Below, one piece after another: positions 33,644 through 41,262 of a stretch of DNA of 64,000 nucleotides. The position numbers and the translations under genes are program-made. Numbering within the stretch: position 1 is the stretch's first letter; each line of letters opens with the position of its first letter. The stretch comes from JBAOHV01 sp963714875 (GTDB lineage Bacteria > Actinomycetota > Acidimicrobiia > Acidimicrobiales > Microtrichaceae). The stretch is taken from contig CAVQQI010000007.1 in the NCBI GenBank assembly GCA_963714875.1, positions 1-64,000 of the forward strand, read 5' to 3'. The notes below the pieces were generated by a model. That model was not told the origin of the DNA, searched no databases, and saw nothing but the letters and a program-made list of their open reading frames with translations.

Positions 33644-34681
33644 GTGCAGGTGGGATGTGACCCGGTCGAGCTCGAGGCGATGCTGCCCCGCTGGCGCGCG
33701 CTCGCCCAGCATCTGCGCGACGTCCGCACCCGGCTCGACCGCGCGGGACTGCGCTCGGGTGTGCTCTCGCCGGCGGGCGCGACCTGGACGGGACCGGCGG
33801 CGCGGCGGTGCGTCCGGGTGCTGGCGGACCTGGGTCCCGCGCTCGGCGGCGCCGCCCTGGGGCTGGACCTCATGTCGACGCGGTTGGCGGGCCACGCGTC
33901 GGAACAGCGTCGGGTCTCGCTCGCCACCCCGTCGGCGACCGTGTTGCGCTCGAGCGCGGCGGGCGACGGCCGCTGGGTCGGCCGTACCGGTCACCCGCTG
34001 GCACCGGTGGTGGTGCTGCTCATCCCCGGGGTCGGCACCGACCTGGGGGACCGTGCAGCGCTGCGCCGTGATGCGGTGCGGACCTGGGAGCACCTTGCGA
34101 TCGAGGCCGAGCGCAGCGGGGTCGGCCAGGACGAGGTCGCCGTCGTGTCGTGGTTGGGGTACGACCCACCGGACAACGTGGTGGCGGGGTTGGGCCGGGG
34201 CCCGGCCCGCGACGGCGCACGACAGCTGCTGGCGGACGTGGCGGCGCTGCGATCCTCCGGCGCCCGGCGTCTGGTGGTGGTCGGCCACAGCTACGGCGGG
34301 CTGGTCGCCACCCGAGCCTCGGCGGCCGGCATGGCAACCGACGAGCTCGTCCTGCTCGGCGCCCCCGGCCTCGGCGTCGCCAGCAGGGAGGCGCTGGCCC
34401 TGCCTCGTGGCGCCGATCTGTGGGCCGCAGCCGCGACCGGCGACCTGGTCAGTGCGCTGGCGACGCCCGGGTGGGTGCACGGCCCCGATCCCGTGCCGCT
34501 CGCCCGGCCGCTGCACAGCTCGATGTGGGGACATGGCGCCTACCTGGAGGACCCGTTGCTGCTCGACGGGCTCGCCGCGCTGACGCTGCACGACCTCGAC
34601 CCAGCCGGTACCGTCGCCCGCCAGAACGCAACGGCCGACCTGCAGCACCCGAGAGGAACCACACCATGGGCTTCACCGTGA
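33644..34681 (+). CDS. Alpha/beta hydrolase with helical N-terminal domain
   Basis: A 345-residue protein. The first 100 residues are helical with a WTGPAA motif, like the WXG-type domain before actinobacterial DUF1023 hydrolases. The catalytic part has the nucleophile elbow GHSYGG, an oxyanion strand VVVLLIPGVGTD and a late His in SSMWGHGAYLED. The substrate is unknown; lipid esters are a guess. The last 16 bases overlap the start of echA20, so expression is coupled to steroid genes. Confidence 0.78.
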   Translation: MQVGCDPVELEAMLPRWRALAQHLRDVRTRLDRAGLRSGVLSPAGATWTGPAARRCVRVLADLGPALGGAALGLDLMSTRLAGHASEQRRVSLATPSATVLRSSAAGDGRWVGRTGHPLAPVVVLLIPGVGTDLGDRAALRRDAVRTWEHLAIEAERSGVGQDEVAVVSWLGYDPPDNVVAGLGRGPARDGARQLLADVAALRSSGARRLVVVGHSYGGLVATRASAAGMATDELVLLGAPGLGVASREALALPRGADLWAAAATGDLVSALATPGWVHGPDPVPLARPLHSSMWGHGAYLEDPLLLDGLAALTLHDLDPAGTVARQNATADLQHPRGTTPWASP

Positions 34682-35424
34682 CCACCGACGACGGCATCGC
34701 CGAGATCGTCATGGAGCACCCTCCGGTCAACGCGCTCACCGTCGCAGGATGGTTCGAGCTGGCCGACGTGATCACCGGAGCCGGTCGTGACCCCGAGGTG
34801 GGTGCGGTGGTGCTGCGCGCCGAGGGCAAGGGCTTCAACGCCGGGGTCGACATCAAGGAGATGCAGGCCACCGACGGCTTCGATGCGCTGCTGGGAGCCA
34901 ACCGTGGCTGCTACGCGGCGTTCGCCGCGGTCTACGAGTGCGAGGTGCCCGTCATCGCCGCGGTGCACGACTTCTGTCTGGGCGGCGGCATCGGTCTGGT
35001 GGGCAACGCGGATGTGATCGTCGCCGCAGAGGGCACGCGGTTCGGGCTGCCCGAGGTGAACCAGGGGGCGCTGGGGGCTGCGACGCACCTGGCCCGGCTG
35101 GTCCCCCAGCACAAGATGCGGGAGATGGTGTACACCGCCGAGCCGATCGACGTGTCGCTGCTCGAGGCCTGGGGATCGGTGAGTCGAGTGGTGCCGCGTG
35201 ATGAGCTGCGTGACGCCGCGATGGAGATCGCCGCGAAGATCTGCACCAAGAGCCGGTTCGTCATCCGTCGGGCCAAGGAGTGCCTGAACGCCATCGACGT
35301 GGTCGACGTGAAGCGCAGCTACCGCTTCGAGCAGGGTTTCACCTTCGAGCTCAACCTGTCGGGCGTGTCGGACGAGGCCCGTGACGCGTTCGTGGACAAG
35401 AGCGACGCCAAGTTCTCGAAGTGA
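34666..35424 (+). CDS. echA20: Enoyl-CoA hydratase family ring hydrolase EchA20
   Basis: A crotonase-fold enzyme of 252 residues. The sequence RAEGKGFNAGVDIKEMQ, ANRGCYAAFAAVYECEVPVIAAVHDFCLGGGIGLVGN and EQGFTFELNLSG follow mycobacterial EchA20 closely (from memory). EchA20 hydrolyses the last ring of the indanedione-carboxyl-CoA intermediate in steroid C/D-ring degradation, upstream of IpdAB, whose genes follow. ATG at 34666 with GAGAGG nine bases upstream. The Glu pair of ordinary hydratases is not conserved, as in EchA20. Confidence 0.9.
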   Translation: MGFTVTTDDGIAEIVMEHPPVNALTVAGWFELADVITGAGRDPEVGAVVLRAEGKGFNAGVDIKEMQATDGFDALLGANRGCYAAFAAVYECEVPVIAAVHDFCLGGGIGLVGNADVIVAAEGTRFGLPEVNQGALGAATHLARLVPQHKMREMVYTAEPIDVSLLEAWGSVSRVVPRDELRDAAMEIAAKICTKSRFVIRRAKECLNAIDVVDVKRSYRFEQGFTFELNLSGVSDEARDAFVDKSDAKFSK

Positions 35425-35486
35425 GCACACGCCGGCCGTCGCGAGCGTGCCGCTGCGGGTCGGCGCGGGCTGAGCGGGAGAACAGC

Positions 35487-35501
35487 TCTGCGGCGCAGAG
35501 A
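35487..35501. repeat. Short inverted repeat after echA20
   Basis: CTCTGC-GGC-GCAGAG, a six-base stem in the 156-base gap before the lipoprotein gene. It may be a weak terminator. Confidence 0.35.
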
Positions 35502-35580
35502 TGTCGACAGACGGCGGCGAGCCGGTAGCGTGCTTCGGTCGTCGGCGAGCTGCCGGCATCGAGAGGGGAACGTGCAAGTG

Positions 35581-36144
35581 ATGAAGATGCGACGGGTCAT
35601 GGGTGTGGCCATGGTGACGGTGCTGGCCCTGGCCGGTGCTGCCTGCGGCGGCGATGACGAGGCGGACGAGACCACCACGACCACGGAGGCTTCGACCGAG
35701 ACGACGGTGCAGGAGCTGAGCGACGACGAGTTCTCGGCCCAGGTCGACCCCCTGCTCGCGGACATCGAGGCGGCGGGCACCGACCTGTGCGCGGTGCTCG
35801 AGGCAGCGTCGGCCCAGGGCCCCGAGGCTCCCGCGTCCACCGAGGCGCAGGTCGAATCGACCATCGCCGCCCAGGTCACGATCCTGCGGGCGATCGCCGG
35901 CACCGAGCCGGTGGACGAGGCGAACGCCGCAGTGCTGAACAAGGTCGCCGATGACCTGTCCGCCGCCGCGGAGTCCAACGGCTACAGCGTGGCCTTCCTC
36001 CAGGGCGAGGAGTTCACCGCGGTGCTCAGCGGCGAGGACTTCACCGCGGCCATCGGGGCCTACCAGACCCGCCAGGCCGCCGAGTGCGAGACCCCCGAGT
36101 CGGCCCCCGACGGTGGCGACACGCCCACCAGCGCTCCGGGCTGA
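35581..36144 (+). CDS. Small secreted lipoprotein, Thr/Glu-rich
   Basis: A 187-residue product with a basic start, a hydrophobic helix, lipobox LAGAAC, and a long low-complexity stretch (TTTTTEASTETT) that probably extends it from the membrane. A helical domain of about 110 residues follows with two Cys (DLCAVLEAA and AAECETP) likely to pair. It is not a family I recognise. The RBS GAGAGGGG (35561-35568) would also suit GTG codons at 35572 or 35578. It is located between echA20 and ipdA but nothing ties it to steroid uptake beyond that. Confidence 0.7.
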   Translation: MKMRRVMGVAMVTVLALAGAACGGDDEADETTTTTEASTETTVQELSDDEFSAQVDPLLADIEAAGTDLCAVLEAASAQGPEAPASTEAQVESTIAAQVTILRAIAGTEPVDEANAAVLNKVADDLSAAAESNGYSVAFLQGEEFTAVLSGEDFTAAIGAYQTRQAAECETPESAPDGGDTPTSAPG

Positions 36145-36194
36145 CCGCCCGCCGGCGTTTCGACCGGCCCCTGTCCTGCCGTCTACCGTTCTCG

Positions 36195-36213
36195 ATCTGA
36201 CGACCCGTCAGAT
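36195..36213. promoter_or_regulatory. Palindromic operator, ipdA copy
   Basis: ATCTGACG-ACC-CGTCAGAT is a perfect eight-base inverted repeat, 24 bases upstream of the ipdA GTG. Matching sites lie at 30233 and 43724. Confidence 0.75.
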
Positions 36214-36237
36214 TCGTGGAAGGTGAAGGGGGAGCAG

Positions 36238-37146
36238 GTGCCGGGACCGGACAAGCGTTGTACCGAGTCGGAGGTCGTGGCCGAGCTGCGCTCCGGCATG
36301 ACCATCGGCATCGGCGGGTGGGGCAGTCGGCGCAAGCCGATGTCGCTGATCCGCGAGATCCTGCGCTCCGACCTGACCGACCTGACCGTCGTCAGCTACG
36401 GCGGCCCCGACGTCGGGCTGTTGTGCCGCGCCGGGAAGGTCGCCAAGGTCGTCTCGGGGTTCGTGTCGCTCGACTCGATCCCGCTCGAACCCAACTACCA
36501 GGCGGCCCGACAGTCCGGCTCGATCCAGGCTGCCGAGTGGGACGAGGGCATGCTGCTGCTCGGGCTCCAGGCCGCAGCGTGGCGTGTGCCGTTCCTGCCG
36601 ACGCGTGCCGGTCTCGGTTCCGACGTGTTGGCACTGATGCCGGACCTGCGCACGGTCGTGTCGCCCTACTCCACCATCATCGCGGGGGTCGACGGGGCTG
36701 CCGACGTCGAGGAGGCCGAGGAACTGGTGGCGGTCCCCGCCCTGCAGCTGGACGTCGCCCTGGTGCACCAGCACCGCGCCGATGCGTCCGGCAACGCCGC
36801 ATGGCTCGGCGAGGACCCGTTCATGGACGACCTGTTCGTACGTGCCGCCGACCGAGCGTTCGTCAGCTGTGAGCAGGTGGTGGACACCGAGCAGCTGTCA
36901 TCGATCGCCGACCTTCCGCACCTGCGGATCTCGCGCATGGATGTCGCCGGCGTGGTCGAGGCGCCGCACGGGGCACACTTCACCGAGTGCCCGCCGGACT
37001 ACGGGCGCGACGAGGCGTTCCAGAAGCGCTACGCCGCCACCGCGAAGTCCGACGAGGCCTGGGCCGAGTTCCGCACGGACTTCCTCGACCTCGACGAAGC
37101 GGGCTACCAGGCCAAGGTGCGCGAGCTGCAGGAGGCGACGTCATGA
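36238..37146 (+). CDS. ipdA: CoA-transferase-fold ring-opening hydrolase, alpha subunit (IpdA)
   Basis: The 302-residue protein matches mycobacterial IpdA along its length: LRSGMTIGIGGWGSRRKPM, VVSYGGPDVGLLCRAGKV, FLPTRAGLGSDV, NAAWLGEDPFMDDLF and VEAPHGAHFTECPPDYGRDE. IpdAB hydrolyses the C ring of COCHEA-CoA in steroid catabolism; unlike true CoA-transferases it does not use a CoA-Glu intermediate. I chose the GTG at 36238 (GGGGGAG upstream, PDKR next), which fits the family; GTG at 36223 would add five residues. The four-base overlap with ipdB ties the subunits. Confidence 0.92.
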   Translation: MPGPDKRCTESEVVAELRSGMTIGIGGWGSRRKPMSLIREILRSDLTDLTVVSYGGPDVGLLCRAGKVAKVVSGFVSLDSIPLEPNYQAARQSGSIQAAEWDEGMLLLGLQAAAWRVPFLPTRAGLGSDVLALMPDLRTVVSPYSTIIAGVDGAADVEEAEELVAVPALQLDVALVHQHRADASGNAAWLGEDPFMDDLFVRAADRAFVSCEQVVDTEQLSSIADLPHLRISRMDVAGVVEAPHGAHFTECPPDYGRDEAFQKRYAATAKSDEAWAEFRTDFLDLDEAGYQAKVRELQEATS

Positions 37147-37958
37147 GCGACACCCCGACCACCGACGTGACCCGTGCCGACGTCTGCGCGGTTGCGATCG
37201 CCGAGGCGTTCCGTGGCGACGGCGAACGGCTCTGCAACCCGATCGGCAACCTGCCGCTCATCGGCGGGCGCCTGGCGCTCGCCACCTTCGAACCGCACCT
37301 GGCGCTGACCGACGGCTTCTACACGCTGGTCGATCCCCGGTCCCCCGATGACGTCCCTCCGATCGGACTGTCGGAGGGTGAGCGCCTGGCGAACCGCACC
37401 GTCGCGCACTGGAACCCGTATCGAGAGATGTTCGGTCTGCTCTGGCAGGGCAAGCGCCACGTCATGATGGGCGCGACCCAGATCGACCGGCACGGCAACC
37501 AGAACATCGCCGCCATCGGCGACTGGCACCAGCCCCGCCGTCAGCTGCTCGGGTTCCGGGGAGCCCCCGGCAACACCATCAACCACACGACCAGCTACTG
37601 GGTGCCCAACCACTCGCCGCGGGTCTTCGTCGAGTCCGTCGACGTCGTGTGCGGCATCGGCTACGACCGCGCTGCGGCACTCGGTCCCGTCGCGTCTCGT
37701 TTCCACGAGATCCGCCGGGTCGTGTCCAACCTGGGTGTGTTCGACTTCGTCGTGCCCGAGGGCGAGACCGTCGCCCGCATGCGGTTGGCCTCGGTGCACC
37801 CCGGAGTCACCGTCGACGAGGTCACCGAGGCGACGGGGTTCGAACTGATCGTCCCCGAGGTCGTCGCCGAGACCCGGCTCCCGGAGCCGGGCGAGCTCGA
37901 GCAGATCCATCGCCTCGACCCGAAGGGGCTGCGGCTGGCGGAGGTGCCGAACCCGTGA
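37143..37958 (+). CDS. ipdB: CoA-transferase-fold ring-opening hydrolase, beta subunit (IpdB)
   Basis: The 271-residue partner of IpdA, with SDTPTTDVTRADVCAVAIAE, NPIGNLPLIGGRLA, FGLLWQGKRHVMMGATQIDRHGNQN, LLGFRGAPGNTINHTTSYWVPNHSPRVFVE and a C-terminal VPEGETVARM. The conserved Gly-Ala-Pro-Gly-Asn loop of the family is there. Translation is coupled on both sides (ATGA with ipdA, GTGA with ipdC). With ipdA it forms the active heterodimer in the cytoplasm. Confidence 0.92.
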   Translation: MSDTPTTDVTRADVCAVAIAEAFRGDGERLCNPIGNLPLIGGRLALATFEPHLALTDGFYTLVDPRSPDDVPPIGLSEGERLANRTVAHWNPYREMFGLLWQGKRHVMMGATQIDRHGNQNIAAIGDWHQPRRQLLGFRGAPGNTINHTTSYWVPNHSPRVFVESVDVVCGIGYDRAAALGPVASRFHEIRRVVSNLGVFDFVVPEGETVARMRLASVHPGVTVDEVTEATGFELIVPEVVAETRLPEPGELEQIHRLDPKGLRLAEVPNP

Positions 37959-39052
37959 TCGAGCAGGGTGGGACCGGTGGCGCAGGGCGACACGCAGCGC
38001 TGTCGACGCGGGCCTGTGAGCTGTTCGGTGTCGAACTGCCGATCGTGCAGACCGGCATGGGGTGGGTCTCGGGTGCACAGCTGACCGCGGCCACGTCGTC
38101 GGCCGGGGGTCTGGGAATCCTGGCCAGCGCCACGATGACGCTCGACGAGCTGCGTGACGCGATCGCCAAGGTGAAGGCCCGCACCGACAAGCCGTTCGGC
38201 GTGAACCTGCTGCCGAACCAGCCCGACGCCGCGGATCGTCTCGCCCTGATCATCGACCAGAAGGTCCCGGTGGCCAGCTTCGCAGCGGCGCCACGACCCG
38301 AGCAGGTCGCCCGGCTGGCCGATGCCGGGGTCGTCACGATCGTGACCGTCGGTGCGAAGCGTCACGCCGAGAAGGTCGCGGCGATGGGCGTCAGCGCGGT
38401 CATCGCACAGGGCGGCGAGGGTGGCGGGCACACCGGCACCGTCCCCACGTCGTTGCTGCTGCCGCAGGTCGCGGACGGCGTCGCGGGCAGCGACGTGGTC
38501 GTGCTCGGTGCCGGCGGCTTCTTCGACGGCCGTGGCCTGGTCGCCGCGCTCGCCTACGGCGCCGACGGCATCGCGATGGGGACGCGGTTCCTGCTGACAG
38601 CCGAGAGCCAGGTGCCCGACAACATCACCTCGATCTACCTGGACACGCCGCTGACCGGAACCGTCGTCACGACCGCGATCGACGGCGCTCCGCAGCGGGT
38701 GATCCGCACCGCGATGATCGACGCCCTCGAGAAGTCACCGGGGCTGCTGCGGTTCCCCAGGGCTGCGGGCAACGCGCTCAGCTTCGCCCGCTCGGCGGGG
38801 GTGTCGTTGCCCCAGCTGGTGCGCACCGGACTGCAGATGCGCAAGGACCAGGAGCTCAGCTGGGCCCAGATGGCGCTCGCTGCCAACGCGCCGATGATGA
38901 CCAAGGCCTCCATCGTCGACGGCGACGCCGAGGTCGGGATCCTGCCGACCGGTCAGGTCGTCGGCGCGATCACCGATCTTCCGCCGGTCGCCGAGCTGTT
39001 GGACAGGATCATGGATGACGCCGATGAGGTGCTGGCCCGCTTGTCGGGGTAG
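37955..39052 (+). CDS. ipdC: Flavin-dependent NPD-family enzyme IpdC
   Basis: An FMN enzyme of 365 residues, nitronate monooxygenase-like fold: PIVQTGMGWVSGAQLTAATSSAGGLGIL near the start, VNLLPNQPDAADRL, VIAQGGEGGGHTGTVPTSLLLPQV and GADGIAMGTRFLLT for FMN phosphate. IpdC in Mycobacterium/Rhodococcus introduces unsaturation in the 5-OH-HIC-CoA or a related intermediate of steroid C/D-ring breakdown, next to ipdAB as here. GTG start overlaps the ipdB stop. Its last 100 bases overlap the convergent EAL gene, whose 3' end is embedded in it. Confidence 0.9.
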   Translation: MIEQGGTGGAGRHAALSTRACELFGVELPIVQTGMGWVSGAQLTAATSSAGGLGILASATMTLDELRDAIAKVKARTDKPFGVNLLPNQPDAADRLALIIDQKVPVASFAAAPRPEQVARLADAGVVTIVTVGAKRHAEKVAAMGVSAVIAQGGEGGGHTGTVPTSLLLPQVADGVAGSDVVVLGAGGFFDGRGLVAALAYGADGIAMGTRFLLTAESQVPDNITSIYLDTPLTGTVVTTAIDGAPQRVIRTAMIDALEKSPGLLRFPRAAGNALSFARSAGVSLPQLVRTGLQMRKDQELSWAQMALAANAPMMTKASIVDGDAEVGILPTGQVVGAITDLPPVAELLDRIMDDADEVLARLSG

Positions 39053-41262
39053 TGCTCGGTCGGCAGGCTGGTGGCGCACCACGTGACCAGGTCGTCGAAC
39101 GGCATCGCCCTGGCGAACAGCCAGCCCTGGGCCATCTCGCAGCCCATGCGTGCCAGCCGCTCGGCCTGGGCCGAGGTCTCGACGCCCTCGGCCACCGTGG
39201 TCAGCCCGAAGTTGCGTGCCAGGCCCACCACCGACGCGGTGATCGCCCGGGCCCGGCGGTCGTGTTCGAGCCGCTCGATGAAGGACCGGTCCATCTTCAG
39301 CAGGTTCGCCGGATAGGCACCGAGCTGGCGCAGCGACGAGTTGCCGGTCCCGAAGTCGTCGATGGCGATGCCGATGTCGAGCTCGCAGAGATCGTCGATG
39401 GTGGCGCGCACCGCGTCGTCGACGATGACATCCTCGGTGATCTCGAGTGTCAGCCGCGACGGCGCCAGACCTGAGTCCGCGAGCGCCGCGGCGACACGCT
39501 CGACCACCCTGCGATCTGCGAGCTCGCTGCTCGACAGGTTCACCGCGACCGGCGGCAGCTCGGGGCCGCACAGCTGCGGTGACCAGTTCGCGAAGTCAGC
39601 ACACGCCCTCCGCAGCGACGCGGCACCGATGGAGCCCAGCAGGCCCGCATCGATCGCCTCGTCGAGGAAGTGGTCGGGTGTCAGCGTGCCGCGCTCCGGG
39701 TGGTTCCAGCGCAGCAGCGCCTCGAAGCTGACCACCCGACCCGTGCGCAGCCCGATCACCGGCTGGTAGTGCAACGTGAACTCGTGGTGCTCCAGGGCGC
39801 GTCGCAGCTCCGGGCCGAGGTCCAGGTCGGTCCCGCGCGAACGATCGTTCGCCGGTTGGTAGGTGGTGACGCACTCGCGGCCCAGCTCCTTGGAGCGGTA
39901 CAGCGCCACGTCGGCCCGGCGCAGCAGCTCGAGCGGATCGTCGCCCGGTCGTGCGAGCACGACACCGACGCTGCACGACGACCGCACCCGGTGCCCCTCG
40001 AGTGCGATGGGCCGGCTGGTGTCCTCGACGATGCGGTTGCCGAGCTCCTCGGCGGCTGCGGGCGAGGCGAGGTCCTCGATGACCAGCACGAACTCGTCGC
40101 CGCCGAAGCGGGTGACGCACGGTCCGACCCGGTCCACCAGCCGCGCTGCGATGGCGCGCAGCAGCAGGTCGCCGGCCCGGTGTCCGAGGGAGTCGTTGAC
40201 CGACTTCAGGCGGTCGACGTCGACGAAGACGACCGCGCACATCGTGCCGCGCTCGGCTGCACCTGTGACTGCGGCGGCGATCCGCTCGTCGAGCCCGTAG
40301 CGGTTGGGCAGCTCGGTGAGTGCGTCGTGGGTCGCCTGCTGTTCGAGTTCGTCGACCGTCTCGCGCAGCGCGCTCGACAGCGCACGGTTGTCGGACAGGG
40401 TCAGGGACTGGCGAACGAGCACCGCAGAGACGGTCAGTGTGAGCAGGGCGGTCGCGGTCGGGTCGAAGCGACCGCGTTGGGCTGCGTCGAGCAGCATCGC
40501 GACGCTGGCCACCGCCACGGACAGGATCGGGCTGACCCCCAGGGCTCGGGCGATCCGGGTGTGCGAGATCGTGAAGGGCAGCTCCGGGCCGCCGTGCAGC
40601 ATCCGCCACACGACCGCGCACAGCACGGCGAAGCCGAGCACGAACGTCAGGTCGCCGACGAGCGCGAGTCCTGACAGCCCGGGGTGGGCATGGTCCATCA
40701 GGTGCAGTCCGGTGCCGACCGCCAGCGCGGCGAACCCGATGGCGCCCAGCGCTGCTGCACCGGCGCGCTCGTGCTCCGTGCGGTGCCGCACGGTCAGCAC
40801 GACGGTGCCGCGCAGCACCATCAGGACCACTGCCACGACCGCCACGCTGACCAGGCCATCGATCCGATCGCCGGTGCGTTCCAGCAGCGGTCGTCCGGCG
40901 AGGAACCACAACACCACCGCGAAGGACAGGCTGGCGATGGTCGTGTCGACCAGCAGTCGGGTCCTGCGGCGAGCTGGGCCCATGTCCGGGTGCGAGAACG
41001 TGGCGATGGCAGCGGCGACGGTGGCCGCGGCGTACAACGGCCTGCTCACGACGTCGTCGAACGCGCCGAACGAGTCGAGCCAGCGCAGCATCGTCGCGAC
41101 CGCGGCGATCCCCATGGCCGCGGTCATCGGCACGACGTACCGACGTGGGCCGATCCCTCGGCGCGCCAGCACCGTGCCGCTGGTGGTGACACACGCCGCC
41201 GCGAGGAACACCAGCACGGCGCTGATCTGCTCCGGTTCGATCGGGTCGATCGCGAGCGTCAT
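38953..41262 (-). CDS. Membrane GGDEF-EAL protein with intact motifs
   Basis: The 769-residue protein has eight or nine hydrophobic helices in the first 300 residues, a GGDEF domain with RFGGDEF near 385-391, and an EAL domain from about 485 with EAL at 514. The phosphodiesterase residues are present: NLSSSEL, EITED, IDDFGTGNSSL, KMDRSFI, EGVET and QGWLFARAM. Both synthesis and hydrolysis of c-di-GMP are possible. ATG at 41262 overlaps the stop of the next upstream protein. The C-terminus is encoded inside the 3' end of ipdC on the other strand, an unusual 100-base overlap; the last 40 residues look unconserved. Confidence 0.9.
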   Translation of the reverse strand: MTLAIDPIEPEQISAVLVFLAAACVTTSGTVLARRGIGPRRYVVPMTAAMGIAAVATMLRWLDSFGAFDDVVSRPLYAAATVAAAIATFSHPDMGPARRRTRLLVDTTIASLSFAVVLWFLAGRPLLERTGDRIDGLVSVAVVAVVLMVLRGTVVLTVRHRTEHERAGAAALGAIGFAALAVGTGLHLMDHAHPGLSGLALVGDLTFVLGFAVLCAVVWRMLHGGPELPFTISHTRIARALGVSPILSVAVASVAMLLDAAQRGRFDPTATALLTLTVSAVLVRQSLTLSDNRALSSALRETVDELEQQATHDALTELPNRYGLDERIAAAVTGAAERGTMCAVVFVDVDRLKSVNDSLGHRAGDLLLRAIAARLVDRVGPCVTRFGGDEFVLVIEDLASPAAAEELGNRIVEDTSRPIALEGHRVRSSCSVGVVLARPGDDPLELLRRADVALYRSKELGRECVTTYQPANDRSRGTDLDLGPELRRALEHHEFTLHYQPVIGLRTGRVVSFEALLRWNHPERGTLTPDHFLDEAIDAGLLGSIGAASLRRACADFANWSPQLCGPELPPVAVNLSSSELADRRVVERVAAALADSGLAPSRLTLEITEDVIVDDAVRATIDDLCELDIGIAIDDFGTGNSSLRQLGAYPANLLKMDRSFIERLEHDRRARAITASVVGLARNFGLTTVAEGVETSAQAERLARMGCEMAQGWLFARAMPFDDLVTWCATSLPTEHYPDKRASTSSASSMILSNSSATGGRSVIAPTT

